DNA of 41,430 bases, from the NCBI RefSeq assembly GCF_014695775.1, contig NZ_JACJOX010000032.1, positions 1 to 41,430 on the forward strand, given 5' to 3'. The stretch's first letter is position 1, and every line of letters starts with the position of its first letter. Below, in pieces: positions 32,835 through 41,430 of the stretch. A program made the position numbers and the translations under genes. Origin of the DNA: Leptolyngbya sp. FACHB-60. GTDB lineage: Bacteria > Cyanobacteriota > Cyanobacteriia > Phormidesmidales > Phormidesmidaceae. The notes below the pieces were generated by a model. The model had not been told where the DNA came from, searched no databases, and worked only from the letters and a program-made list of their open reading frames with translations.

Positions 32835-34805
32835 ATGCAGACGCAAGAACCGCAGCAGCTAACCGGGCTTGATTCGACAATTCGCGAAGCGATCCCTGAG
32901 GGAATCGCTGCCGCCCAAAACTACCTGCTGGCACTGCAGCACCCCGACGGCTATTGGTGGGCAGAGCTAGAGTCTAACGTCACCATTACCGCCGAAATCA
33001 TTCTGCTGCACAAGATTTGGGGCACCGACGGCGATCGCCCCCTGGCTAAGGCAGAGCACTATTTGCGATCGCACCAGCGCGACCACGGCGGGTGGGAACT
33101 GTTCTATGGCGACGGCGGCGACCTCAGCACCTCCGTCGAGGCCTATATGGCGCTGCGCGTGCTGGGCGTACCCGCCAGCGATCCGTCCCTGCTGAAGGCC
33201 AAAGACTTTATTCTCAGCCGGGGGGGCATCACCAAAACCCGCATTTTCACCAAGCTGCACCTGGCCCTAATCGGCTGCTACGACTGGCGCGGTCTGCCCT
33301 CTCTGCCCGCCTGGGTAATGCTGCTAGAGTCACCCTCGCCCTTCACCATCTACGAACTCTCTAGCTGGGCCAGGGGCAGCACCGTGCCACTGCTGGTCGT
33401 CTTTGACCAAAAGCCGGTCTACAAGGTTGAGCCTGCCATCACCCTAGACGAACTCTACGCTGAGGGCATCGCCAATGTGCGCTGGGAATTGCCTAAAGCC
33501 GGAGACTGGAGCGACATCTTTGTCTGGCTAGACGGCGCGTTTAAGTTTGCAGAATTCATCAACTTCACTCCCTTTCGTGACGAGGGCATTCGCAAAGCCG
33601 AACAGTGGATTTTAGAACGGCAAGAAGCCACCGGCGACTGGGGCGGCATCATCCCCGCCATGCTGAACTCGATGCTGGCCCTGCGCTGCCTCGGCTACGA
33701 CGCAGATGACCCGGTGGTGCGGCGCGGCCTGCGGGCGATCGACAGCTTTGCCGTGGAAACCGATGACACCTATTGGGTGCAGGCCTGTGTCTCCCCCGTG
33801 TGGGATACAGCCTTGGGAATGCGATCGCTCACCGACTCGGGCCTGGCCCCCGACCACCCCAGCCTGGTGCAGGCGGGCGAATGGCTGCTAGAGAAGCAAA
33901 TCTTGGACTACGGCGACTGGATCGTCAAAAATCCCCAGGGCAAGCCAGGGGGCTGGGCCTTTGAGTTTGAGAACCGCTTCTACCCCGATGTGGACGACAC
34001 AGCGGTGGTCGCGATGGCCCTGCAAGATGTCACCCTGCCCGACGAGGCGCTGAAGCGCGAGGCGATCGCCCGCGCCGTGCGCTGGGTGGTCACCATGCAG
34101 TGCAAAACCGGGGGCTGGGCCGCCTTCGACATCGACAACGATCAAGACTGGATTAATGCCGTTCCCTACGGCGATCTCAAGGCGATGATCGACCCTAGCA
34201 CCGCCGACATCACCGCTCGGGTGCTGGAGATGCACGGTCGCCTCTGCCGCGAACCCGACCTCGCCGGCCGCTACGCTAGCGATCTCACCGCCCACCGGCT
34301 CGAACGGGGCCTCACCTTTCTGCTCAACGAACAAGAGGCTGATGGCAGCTGGTTTGGTCGCTGGGGCGTGAACTACCTCTACGGCACCAGCGGGGCGCTA
34401 TCGGCCCTGGCTTTGATCGCGCCAGAACACTGCCAAGGGGCGATCGCACGCGGGGTTAACTGGCTCATCAGCTGCCAAAACCCCGACGGTGGCTGGGGCG
34501 AAACCTGCCGCAGCTACGATGACCCCACCCTCAAAGGCCAGGGGCCGAGCACACCGTCTCAAACGGCCTGGGCGCTGCTGGGGTTAATCGACGCCGGAGA
34601 TTCTAAGGCCGCCGCAAAATCGGCCATCCAAAAGGGTATTCGCTATCTGATTGAGACTCAAACCCCCGAGGGCACGTGGGACGAGCAGGAGTTTACTGGC
34701 ACCGGCTTTCCTCGCCACTTTTATATTCGCTATCACCTTTACCGCCACCATTTTCCGCTGATGGCCCTAGGCCGCTATCACCTCAGCTGTGTCCCCAGTG
34801 CTTAA
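32835..34805 (+). CDS. shc: Squalene-hopene cyclase
   Basis: 656 residues from the ATG that has AAGGGG five bases ahead; a GTG two codons upstream would overlap that RBS. The catalytic acid motif is DVDDTA at residues ~385-390 (YPDVDDTAVVAMAL). Several QW repeats frame the alpha-barrels: QHPDGYWWAELE, RQEATGDWGG, QGKPGGWAFEFENRFYP, CKTGGWAAFD, EQEADGSWFGRWG, CQNPDGGWGE and QTPEGTWDE. Monotopic membrane enzyme that cyclises squalene to hopene/hopanol. Core gene of the locus. Divergent from hpnB and convergent with the giant kinase gene, with repeat copy 3 between the stops. Confidence 0.97.
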   Translation: MQTQEPQQLTGLDSTIREAIPEGIAAAQNYLLALQHPDGYWWAELESNVTITAEIILLHKIWGTDGDRPLAKAEHYLRSHQRDHGGWELFYGDGGDLSTSVEAYMALRVLGVPASDPSLLKAKDFILSRGGITKTRIFTKLHLALIGCYDWRGLPSLPAWVMLLESPSPFTIYELSSWARGSTVPLLVVFDQKPVYKVEPAITLDELYAEGIANVRWELPKAGDWSDIFVWLDGAFKFAEFINFTPFRDEGIRKAEQWILERQEATGDWGGIIPAMLNSMLALRCLGYDADDPVVRRGLRAIDSFAVETDDTYWVQACVSPVWDTALGMRSLTDSGLAPDHPSLVQAGEWLLEKQILDYGDWIVKNPQGKPGGWAFEFENRFYPDVDDTAVVAMALQDVTLPDEALKREAIARAVRWVVTMQCKTGGWAAFDIDNDQDWINAVPYGDLKAMIDPSTADITARVLEMHGRLCREPDLAGRYASDLTAHRLERGLTFLLNEQEADGSWFGRWGVNYLYGTSGALSALALIAPEHCQGAIARGVNWLISCQNPDGGWGETCRSYDDPTLKGQGPSTPSQTAWALLGLIDAGDSKAAAKSAIQKGIRYLIETQTPEGTWDEQEFTGTGFPRHFYIRYHLYRHHFPLMALGRYHLSCVPSA

Positions 34806-34822
34806 CCAAGCTGATTGTGCAG

Positions 34823-34935
34823 GCTCTAATAGCCTAGGTTTAGGGTTTAAGGTGTCGGGTTCAAGGCAGGTCGTGAACCTGAGACCCTGAACCTTGAACC
34901 CCCAATAAGCTGTCACCTTTAGCTTGGCAGACTAC
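34823..34935 (-). repeat. Dispersed hairpin repeat, copy 3 (inverted)
   Basis: On the minus strand: head GTAGTCTGCCAAGCTAAAG then GTGACAG, tail CCTAGGCTATTAGAGC. Arms GGGTTCAAGG and CCTTGAACCC are perfect, although their sequence differs from the arms of copy 2. It fills the space between the convergent stops of shc and the giant kinase gene, so it may terminate both. Confidence 0.8.
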
Positions 34936-34944
34936 TACTCGCCC

Positions 34945-37900
34945 TTAGCCGGGGTGCAGCCACTGCGCAGCAGACGCTGTAACCAGGGGTGGGGCAAACC
35001 AATAGCCTTGGCCAGATTCACACCCCAGAGCTTTAAGAATGTCGAGTTCGGCGGCGGTTTCGATGCCCTCGGCAACCACGTCTATATTCAAGCTGTGGGC
35101 CAGGGTGAGAATCATCTGTACCGTCTCTAGGGAGGTTTGGGGATCTGTCCCTGTAGGGCTCAGGCGCTGCACAAAGGAGCGGTCAATTTTGAGGGTGTCG
35201 ATGGGAAATTCGTGCAGGCGGCTGAGGGATGAGTAGCCCGTGCCAAAATCGTCGATGCAGAGCCGCACGCCCAAGGCCTTGAGGCGCTTGAGCGATTGAG
35301 CCTCGGAGGTGAAGGTGTCAAGGATGCAGCTTTCGGTAATCTCTAGTTTGAGGCAATGCCGAGGAATTTGGGTGGCCTGTAGCACCGCCTCTAACCGCTC
35401 GATTAGCTCGGCTTGCTTCAGCTGTATGGCCGACAGGTTGACGTTCATGGTCAGCGGCACCGCCTGGGAGACCGTCTGCCAATGCATGAGCTGCTGACAG
35501 GCGGTTTCGAGAACCCACCAGCCGATCGGGCCAATCAGCCCGGTCTCTTCGGCCACTGGGATGAATTCTAAGGGGGAAATTAGCCCTCGGGTGGGGTGTT
35601 GCCAGCGCACCAGGGCTTCAAAGCCGCGCACCTGGCCGGTAGCTAGAGAGACAATCGGCTGGTAGTGGAGACAAAATTCTTGGGCCTCAATGGCTCGCCG
35701 CAGGTCGCTCTCTAACTGGAGCCGCTGGGTGATCTGGGCTTGCATGGCGGGGTCAAACACCACGTACTGGTTTCTGCCCTTGGCCTTGGCCTGGTAGAGA
35801 GCAATGTCGGCATCGCGTAGCACGTGGGTGGCCACCTGATAGTTGAGGGTGCTGTAGGTAATGCCGGTGCTGGCGGTGGAAAAGACTTCGTAATCGCTTA
35901 CCAGAAAGGCCAGTGAAAACTGATCTTGAATGCGCTGGGCGATCGCCAAGGCAGCATCGGGGTGCGGCAAGTTTTCGAGCAAGATGGCAAACTCGTCGCC
36001 GCCAAACCGCGCTACAACATCGGCGGCCCCTACACAGCGTTGCAGCCGTTGACTGGCCAACTTGAGAAACTCGTCGCCAATTAAATGGCCCAGGCTGTCG
36101 TTGATGTTTTTGAAGCGGTCGAGATCCATAAACAGCACCGCGTAGAGGCGATCGGGGTGCTGGGCACTCATGTGAATGGCGTGGTTGAGCAGATTGAGGA
36201 AGCAGGCGCGATTGGGCAGGTTGGTGAGGCCATCATAGAGAGCGTCGTGCTGAAGCTTATCGGTGGCCTGAACCAGCTGCGTCTGGGTTTTTTGCAGATT
36301 CTCTAGCGACTGCTGCAGCGTTCGGTTGCTCTGTTCCAGGTTTTGGTAGAGATTGGCATTCTCAAAGGAAATGGCCGCCTGGGCACAGAGAATGTCTAGC
36401 ACCTGAATGCGATCGCGGGTAAACGCGCCCGTGGTCAGATTATTCTCCAGGTAGAGCACGCCCATCGCCTGGTTTTTTTGAATCAACGGCAGCCCCAACA
36501 CCGATTTAGGTAAGTGCTGCACTAGGTAAGGGTCGGCGGCAAAGCGCGGCTCGACCCGCATATCATCGATTACCAATGGGACGGCGGTGCGATCGACAAA
36601 GTGAATCAGGCTCACCGGCAGGCGGTGGCTGGTTTGCAGGGGCACCAGATCTACCAGGCAGGTTTCGCCGCTGAGGCACTGGGCCACCACCACGAGCTGG
36701 TCGGCCTGGCGCAAAACTAAGGCCCCGCGTTCGGCCCCGGCATTTTCTAGCACCAGCTGCATCAGGGTGACGATCAGCTGATCGGGCCGCAGCTCCTGAG
36801 AGATAGCCTGGGACGCCTGAACCACGGCGGCCAAATCGAGGGCGGCGGTGTCGCTGGTGCGGCTGCTGATCTCGTCGCTGGTGCTGAGCACCCCCGGCGC
36901 TGGTAGCACCGATGCTGCCTGCAATACGTCGGGGTAGAGAGTTTCAAGCTGTTGAGTTTTGGCCTTTGCCCCCCAGTGGGCGTAGGCGTCGTAGGCGTCG
37001 TGTAGGTAGAGCTGGGCCAGCTTGTCTCGCCCCCAGGCCAGGTAAAACCGAGCCGCCAGTTCGTTTGCCAGCCCTTCATCCTGAACAAAACCGTGGGTTT
37101 TGGCGGAGGCGATCGCCCCATCGTAGGCCTCCATCGCCTCCAGGTAGCGCCCTTCGACTCGGGCAATTTCGGCCTCAACCAGCTGCCAGCGGTGGCGGTG
37201 GTTGCTGGGCGCAGAGTTTGCCCACTGGGCCAGCTTTTCCTGCTGCTGCTGAATGCGCTGCCAGCGGGTGGCGTGGTCAGCGGCAGTCTGGTCGCGAGCC
37301 AGCTGAATCAGAGCATCGTAGAAGGCGTAGAGGGCAAAGGGAAACTGAGCCCGCCCCCCATCCAGATAAATGGCCACCTGATCGGCCTGCTGGGCCGCCT
37401 GCTCAATCTGCCCAAACAGGTAGTAGAGCACCGTCTGATTAAAGTGGTAGTGGAAGAGGGAGGTGCGATCGCTGTGCTCCAGGTGAAACCGCACCGACGA
37501 CTTGGCCTCGTACACCGACCCGCTCAAGCACAAGGGGTGCTCCCCTTCCCCCAGCAGGTTGAGCACCGTTTGCTGCACAATTTCTAAACACTTCAGCGAC
37601 ACCTGCTTGAGCTGACGCAGGGTTTGGCGATAGGCGGCCATCTCCGCCGCCAAATCCGCCAGGGGCTGCCCGGCGAAATAGGCATAGTGGCCATAGGCCT
37701 GGGCGTTGAGCACAACACATTCCAGATCGCCCGTCGCCAGACCGCTCTGGTAGGCCTGTACAAAAGCGGGCAGGCTTTGCCGCAGGGGGTCGCGCCAGTG
37801 GCAGATAAAGTTGTGTACCAGATAGCCAGCCCGGCTCTCGCAGGTGGTGGCCTGGAGCTGCTCTAGCAGCCTCAGCGCCAGCTGGCCAAACCCGTAGCCC

Positions 37901-40839
37901 GCTTCGATCTCGCCCATGCTGCACAGCGCCATGCCGTAGCCCGCGTAGGCAAAAATTGAGATCGGACTGTTGCCAAAGCGAATGGAAAATTCTACCTGCT
38001 TGGCCATCAGCATGGGCAACAGAGCCGGTAGCGCCCGGTAGGCTGGGGCGGTGAGTTTGGTCATAATCTGCATAGCCGCTAGCCGCTGCACCGCCGTCAT
38101 CCTCGGCAGGGTCAACAGGCTGAGGGGGTCTTGTCCGGCCCAGAGCTGGCGCGTGTCGGCCAGGGTCTGCTGCACCTCAGCCGGGGTAGGCTGTTCTACA
38201 AAGTCAACCTCCAAAATGCGCAGCACCTGTAGCCCGGTGCGCACCGCAGCCAGATAATTGCCCTGGGCTCGATTGGCCAGCAGCCGCACCTCGTAGACGG
38301 GCAGCTGATCGAGCAGGTTGTAGGCGTGGCGGGTGGTGAGGTCAGCCCAATGCTCCACCTGTTCAAAGTCGGTGCAGAGGTAGGCGGCTTCGGTGATCTC
38401 TTGGTGCAGGGCCAGGGTCAGATCGTACTGCTGCCCCCAGGCATTGACCGGTAGCAAGGCAATGCCCTGGCGCAGATAGTCTAGCGCTGCCGAGTAGGCG
38501 GTGGCCGTTTTGGCCCTACGGCCGGCCTGCAAATTGAGCCGAGCCAGCTGTTCCCGTTCGGCGGCGATTAGCAGCGCCTGCCCCTCGTTGAGGTGGTTGA
38601 CGATGGTAAACAGCTGCTCTTCGCGCTGGGCCGGGGACGATTTGTGCCAGAGCAGCTGGCCGATGGTGAGATGGGTCTGGGATCGTTGGTCGGCCGGAAT
38701 CAGCGAATAGGCGGCCTGCTGAATGCGATCGTGCAGAAATCGGTAGCTCAGCTCTGGCCTATCTGAGGGCAGCAGGGCTGGCTCTAGGCTCCCTTCCGGC
38801 AGAAACAGGGTGTAGATTTCGCTCTGGGGCAGCACTAGCCCCAGTTCTAGGGCACTCCACAGGGCGATCGCTACGTCAGTTTCGGGCAGCTCTGACACCA
38901 GCGCCAGCGTGCCCAAATTAAACGGGTTGCCAATGCAGGCCGCCAGCTTCAGCATCGCCTGGGTAGACGGCCCCAGCTTTTGCAGCTGCTGGGCCATAAA
39001 CGCTACAACATCCTCGTTTATAGCCGCGCTGCGGGCCTGTCCCAGGTCACACTGCCAGGCCCCCTGCACCGGGTCAAAGACGATAGTGCCCTCTTGGTGC
39101 AGGGTCTGCAAAAACTGGGTGGCAAAAAACGGGTTACCCCCCGTCTTTTGGTAAACCAAATCGGCCAGGGGCTGGGCCAGAAGCACTGGGCAGACCAGGG
39201 TATCGGCCACTAGCTGGTTAATGCTCATGGCCGACAGCGGCTCTAGGGTAATGGTATTGATGGTGGCTCCGCCCTGGCGCAGGGTGTCTAGGGTGAGCAT
39301 CAGCGGGTGGGCTGGGCTGACCTCGTTGTCGCGGTAGGCACCGATCAGCAGCAGGTGCGGGCACCGGAGATCGCCAATCAGCAGGTTTACCAGCTGGAGC
39401 GAGGCCAGATCGGCCCACTGCAAATCGTCTAAAAATACCACCAGGGGGTGCTGGGGCGCGGCGAACACCTGAACAAAGTTCTGAAATAACCGATTAAAGC
39501 GATGCTGGGCCGCTTGGCCAGAGAGTTCTATCACAGGCGGCTGGGGGCCGATGATCTGCTCCAGCTCAGGAATGACATCGATCAAGAGCTGGCCGTTGGC
39601 ACCCAGGGCCGTCAAAATGTCGGCGCGCCAGGCCTGGAGCTGAGCCTCAGATTCGCTAAGTAGCTGCTGCATCAGCGCTTGCAGGGCGGTTAAGAAGCCC
39701 ATAAAGGGGGTGTTGCGCTTAAACTGATCAAACTTGCCCTGAATGAAGTAGCCCTGCTGGCGGGCGATCGGCTTCTGCACTTCGCTGACCACCGCCGTTT
39801 TGCCCACGCCCGAGTAACCCGCGACTAGCACCAGTTCGCTGCCGGTCACTCCAGCCGTGCTGACGCGCTCAAAGGCGGCCAGCACGGCCGCCACCGCTGG
39901 CCCTCGACCGTAGAGCTTTTCAGGAATCAAAAAGCGATGGCTGCGATCGCGCTGCCCAAGGTCAAAGGAGACAATCTGCCCCATCTGCTCTAGCTGGTGG
40001 CGGCACCGTTCGAGGTCGTGGTGTAGGCCCGCCGCACTCTGATAGCGGTCCTCCGGATTTTTTGCCATCAGCCGGCTAACTATGGCCGCCACCGCCGCCG
40101 GTACGCTTGGGTTGACGCTGGCGATGGGTGGCGGTGCCTTGGCGATGTGGCAATACACCAGGCCCATCAGGGTATCGGCAGTAAAGGGCACCCGCCCGGC
40201 CAGCAGTTCGTAGAGGGTGATGCCGAGGGAGTAGTAGTCGGTGCGGTAGTCGACGCCGCGATTGATGCGCCCGGTCTGTTCGGGTGAAATGTAGGCCAGG
40301 GTGCCTTCTAACATGCTGTGGCGCTGTCCCAAAATCGCCTGCCGCGGCAGACGCGAAGCGAGGCTAAAGTCGGTCAGCTTCACCTGCCGGGTTTCGGGAT
40401 GAATCAGCAGATTGCTGGGTTTAATGTCTTTGTGAATAATGCCCTGGTCGTTCAAATGCTTCAAGATATTGGCAAGTTGCTGGGCAATTTCAAGAAACTC
40501 TAGCAGCCCCAGGCCGCCCTGGCCCTCACCCCAGCGTTGCTCCATCCAGTGCTTGAGAGAAATGCCGCCGAAGTCTTCTAAAATCAGCGCGTAGCTCTGG
40601 CGGTAGGGCAGCAGCTCGTAAGGCCACACAATGTTGGGCCCATGCAGGCTGCGGGCGATCGCAAACTGATGCTGCAATTGCATCAGCTCGTCGGGCGTTG
40701 GCCGATCGCTGCGCAACACCTTGATCACCACCGTCTGGCCATCCGCCCCCCGCCGCCCACGGTAAACCAGGCTCTTCACCCCGACGTGTAGCTGATCTAA
40801 GAATTGATATCCAGGCAGCTCAATCATCGAATGAGTCAT
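34945..40839 (-). CDS. Giant Ser/Thr kinase - AAA ATPase - helical repeat - GAF - GGDEF - EAL signalling protein
   Basis: 1964 residues from the ATG at 40839 (GAG 10 bases ahead); a GTG 30 codons upstream opens the frame but adds an unlikely basic leader. Order: kinase (~1-285; IIHKDIKPSNLL, LTDFSLASR, SPEQTGRINRGVDYRTDYYSLG), AAA_16-type ATPase (~315-600; P-loop GYSGVGKT near 343, Walker B FLDDLQWAD), long helical-repeat region (~700-1300), GAF (~1350-1510), coiled coil, GGDEF (RFGGDEF near 1611), EAL (FEALVRWQHP near 1735; NVNLS, EITES, DDFGTGYSSL, KIDRSF, AEGIE all kept). Both c-di-GMP domains look active. The RxxD product-inhibition site reads GAAD, so feedback is probably lost. The kinase has DFS instead of DFG. 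No membrane span. Confidence 0.92.
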   Translation of the reverse strand: MTHSMIELPGYQFLDQLHVGVKSLVYRGRRGADGQTVVIKVLRSDRPTPDELMQLQHQFAIARSLHGPNIVWPYELLPYRQSYALILEDFGGISLKHWMEQRWGEGQGGLGLLEFLEIAQQLANILKHLNDQGIIHKDIKPSNLLIHPETRQVKLTDFSLASRLPRQAILGQRHSMLEGTLAYISPEQTGRINRGVDYRTDYYSLGITLYELLAGRVPFTADTLMGLVYCHIAKAPPPIASVNPSVPAAVAAIVSRLMAKNPEDRYQSAAGLHHDLERCRHQLEQMGQIVSFDLGQRDRSHRFLIPEKLYGRGPAVAAVLAAFERVSTAGVTGSELVLVAGYSGVGKTAVVSEVQKPIARQQGYFIQGKFDQFKRNTPFMGFLTALQALMQQLLSESEAQLQAWRADILTALGANGQLLIDVIPELEQIIGPQPPVIELSGQAAQHRFNRLFQNFVQVFAAPQHPLVVFLDDLQWADLASLQLVNLLIGDLRCPHLLLIGAYRDNEVSPAHPLMLTLDTLRQGGATINTITLEPLSAMSINQLVADTLVCPVLLAQPLADLVYQKTGGNPFFATQFLQTLHQEGTIVFDPVQGAWQCDLGQARSAAINEDVVAFMAQQLQKLGPSTQAMLKLAACIGNPFNLGTLALVSELPETDVAIALWSALELGLVLPQSEIYTLFLPEGSLEPALLPSDRPELSYRFLHDRIQQAAYSLIPADQRSQTHLTIGQLLWHKSSPAQREEQLFTIVNHLNEGQALLIAAEREQLARLNLQAGRRAKTATAYSAALDYLRQGIALLPVNAWGQQYDLTLALHQEITEAAYLCTDFEQVEHWADLTTRHAYNLLDQLPVYEVRLLANRAQGNYLAAVRTGLQVLRILEVDFVEQPTPAEVQQTLADTRQLWAGQDPLSLLTLPRMTAVQRLAAMQIMTKLTAPAYRALPALLPMLMAKQVEFSIRFGNSPISIFAYAGYGMALCSMGEIEAGYGFGQLALRLLEQLQATTCESRAGYLVHNFICHWRDPLRQSLPAFVQAYQSGLATGDLECVVLNAQAYGHYAYFAGQPLADLAAEMAAYRQTLRQLKQVSLKCLEIVQQTVLNLLGEGEHPLCLSGSVYEAKSSVRFHLEHSDRTSLFHYHFNQTVLYYLFGQIEQAAQQADQVAIYLDGGRAQFPFALYAFYDALIQLARDQTAADHATRWQRIQQQQEKLAQWANSAPSNHRHRWQLVEAEIARVEGRYLEAMEAYDGAIASAKTHGFVQDEGLANELAARFYLAWGRDKLAQLYLHDAYDAYAHWGAKAKTQQLETLYPDVLQAASVLPAPGVLSTSDEISSRTSDTAALDLAAVVQASQAISQELRPDQLIVTLMQLVLENAGAERGALVLRQADQLVVVAQCLSGETCLVDLVPLQTSHRLPVSLIHFVDRTAVPLVIDDMRVEPRFAADPYLVQHLPKSVLGLPLIQKNQAMGVLYLENNLTTGAFTRDRIQVLDILCAQAAISFENANLYQNLEQSNRTLQQSLENLQKTQTQLVQATDKLQHDALYDGLTNLPNRACFLNLLNHAIHMSAQHPDRLYAVLFMDLDRFKNINDSLGHLIGDEFLKLASQRLQRCVGAADVVARFGGDEFAILLENLPHPDAALAIAQRIQDQFSLAFLVSDYEVFSTASTGITYSTLNYQVATHVLRDADIALYQAKAKGRNQYVVFDPAMQAQITQRLQLESDLRRAIEAQEFCLHYQPIVSLATGQVRGFEALVRWQHPTRGLISPLEFIPVAEETGLIGPIGWWVLETACQQLMHWQTVSQAVPLTMNVNLSAIQLKQAELIERLEAVLQATQIPRHCLKLEITESCILDTFTSEAQSLKRLKALGVRLCIDDFGTGYSSLSRLHEFPIDTLKIDRSFVQRLSPTGTDPQTSLETVQMILTLAHSLNIDVVAEGIETAAELDILKALGCESGQGYWFAPPLVTASAAQWLHPG

Positions 40840-41170
40840 TGAAAGCTCTTTTCTATTCTTCCCGGTCTTGCCTACCGTGAGGCGGTGCCGGGCAGAGCAG
40901 AGCTTACCCGGCCCCTGATCTAAGCTCACAGCAAAGGCTATAGCTCTTGAGCTACTCTTGCTAGATAAAATCTTTATTGATTACTTGTTGGGAACCCTGC
41001 TCGTTGTTAGGCAATCGAGAACAAAAATGATCGTTTCAATAACCTCCAGCGGAAGTCATTGAAGAGCGCGACAGCAAGTGATACCGAATCTTGTTTGTGT
41101 ACCCCGTAGGGGCATTGCAGTGTGTCACGCGCTGTAAGGTTGTGCCCCCATAAGCGACACAAGGTTATGC

Positions 41171-41197
41171 CCCCTGATGCATCAGGGGTTCTTTTTT
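41171..41197 (+). terminator. Palindrome plus T-run facing into the insertion sequence
   Basis: Perfect 18-bp palindrome CCCCTGATGCATCAGGGG followed in the plus direction by TTCTTTTTTTT. It also contains the stop codon of the transposase gene on the other strand. It would stop outside transcription from entering the element. Confidence 0.7.
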
Positions 41198-41430
41198 TTG
41201 AAGTGGGTGAGTTGCAGGGTTTGAACGGCTTGAGGGGTGAAGGCTTGGAAGCGATGTTGAGCAACCACTTGGCCTTGGACATCCTCAATAATCCAGGTTT
41301 GAGTCTGCGCCTCAAAGCGGATAGACACCATCTGGCCCTGATAGGTGCGTCCGACGGAATAGTTGCGGTTGTAGAGAGAAATCTGCCCCGTCTGAGAGAC
41401 TTTTCGCCACCAGTGATGCTGAGCTAGGTA
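41182..41430 (-). CDS. Transposase, integrase-core type (C-terminal 82 residues; 5' end outside window)
   Basis: Visible residues run YLAQHHWWRKVSQTGQISLY, then NRNYSVGRTYQGQMVSIRFE, a Trp-containing strand, and finish HFKKKNP. The 'V...G.ISL.N..Y.VGR...G..V.IRF......W.I.D..G' pattern is the small C-terminal beta domain that follows the DDE catalytic core in IS481-like integrase-core transposases. The catalytic core lies outside the window. The TGA stop sits within the terminator palindrome. Confidence 0.65.
   Translation of the reverse strand, partial: YLAQHHWWRKVSQTGQISLYNRNYSVGRTYQGQMVSIRFEAQTQTWIIEDVQGQVVAQHRFQAFTPQAVQTLQLTHFKKKNP

Larger units (their letters stand above)
41121..41430 (-). 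mobile_element. End of an insertion sequence (continues beyond window)
   Basis: A transposase C-terminus reads into the window and is followed by a terminal region with two direct copies of AAGGTTRTGCCCCC (41136-41149 and 41161-41174), 25 bp apart. The likely tip is TGTGTCACGCGCTGTAAGG at about 41121. Repeated transposase-binding sites near the tip are usual for integrase-core elements. Target duplication cannot be checked without the other end. Confidence 0.6.

Noticed and set aside
36912..37587. Plus-strand frames of 160-176 codons inside the giant kinase gene
   Set aside because: Arg/Pro/Gln-rich shadow frames within an intact coding region.
41007..41315. 102-codon minus-strand frame over the insertion-sequence end
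   Set aside because: It runs in a different frame from the transposase, crosses the palindrome and has Pro/Lys/Ser-rich shadow composition.

Overview
The window looks like a chromosomal stretch of a filamentous, moderately GC-rich cyanobacterium of the Leptolyngbya/Nodosilinea/Phormidium type. This is an inference from four things: the very frequent octamer GCGATCGC (the cyanobacterial HIP1 word) across the window, a truncated cyanophycin synthetase, an NrtP-type nitrate permease, and a hopanoid set with an hpnH/hpnG/hpnO side-chain branch. Both ends carry fragments that read as transposase C-termini.

Layout. 1-7.7 kb: transposase tail, GH13_18 sugar phosphorylase, a C2-like plus papain-like protein, a small ABM/Dabb-like protein, Hsp20, DNA polymerase IV, a MAPEG membrane protein. 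8.4-11.5 kb: nitrate permease and ClC channel, separated by dense palindromes. 11.6-14.4 kb: three same-strand genes (alpha/beta hydrolase, methyltransferase, S51-like peptidase), each followed by an integron attC-like site. In two of them the stop codon lies inside the R'' core. No integron integrase is seen, so this looks like a CALIN (cluster of attC sites lacking an integrase). 14.7-20.7 kb: hypothetical membrane protein, a CphA2-like protein, a second alpha/beta hydrolase with a possible half-attC, a cupin and a small membrane protein.

20.9-34.8 kb is a hopanoid locus: hpnH, a squalene-synthase-like gene, an hpnO-like aminotransferase, a sulfotransferase, a peptide-exporter-type ABC transporter, a short AcrB-type RND pump translationally coupled to hpnG, a Uma2 nuclease, hpnB and shc. 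Read as a pathway: farnesyl diphosphate to squalene (synthase), squalene to hopene (Shc), adenosylhopane (HpnH), adenine release (HpnG), amination of the C35 side chain (HpnO), and then possibly a sulfo-group transfer by the adjacent, apparently co-transcribed sulfotransferase. That last step, plus two embedded exporters, is the strongest candidate here for an undescribed system.

34.9-40.8 kb is a single giant gene fusing a Ser/Thr kinase, an AAA-type ATPase, a helical-repeat region, GAF, GGDEF and EAL. 41.1-41.4 kb is one end of an insertion sequence.

A dispersed repeat of about 110 bp occurs three times (near 3.0, 18.1 and 34.9 kb), always just beyond the 3' end of a gene. It has a conserved head and a hairpin whose arms differ in sequence but still pair. 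No tRNA, rRNA or CRISPR array was recognised.
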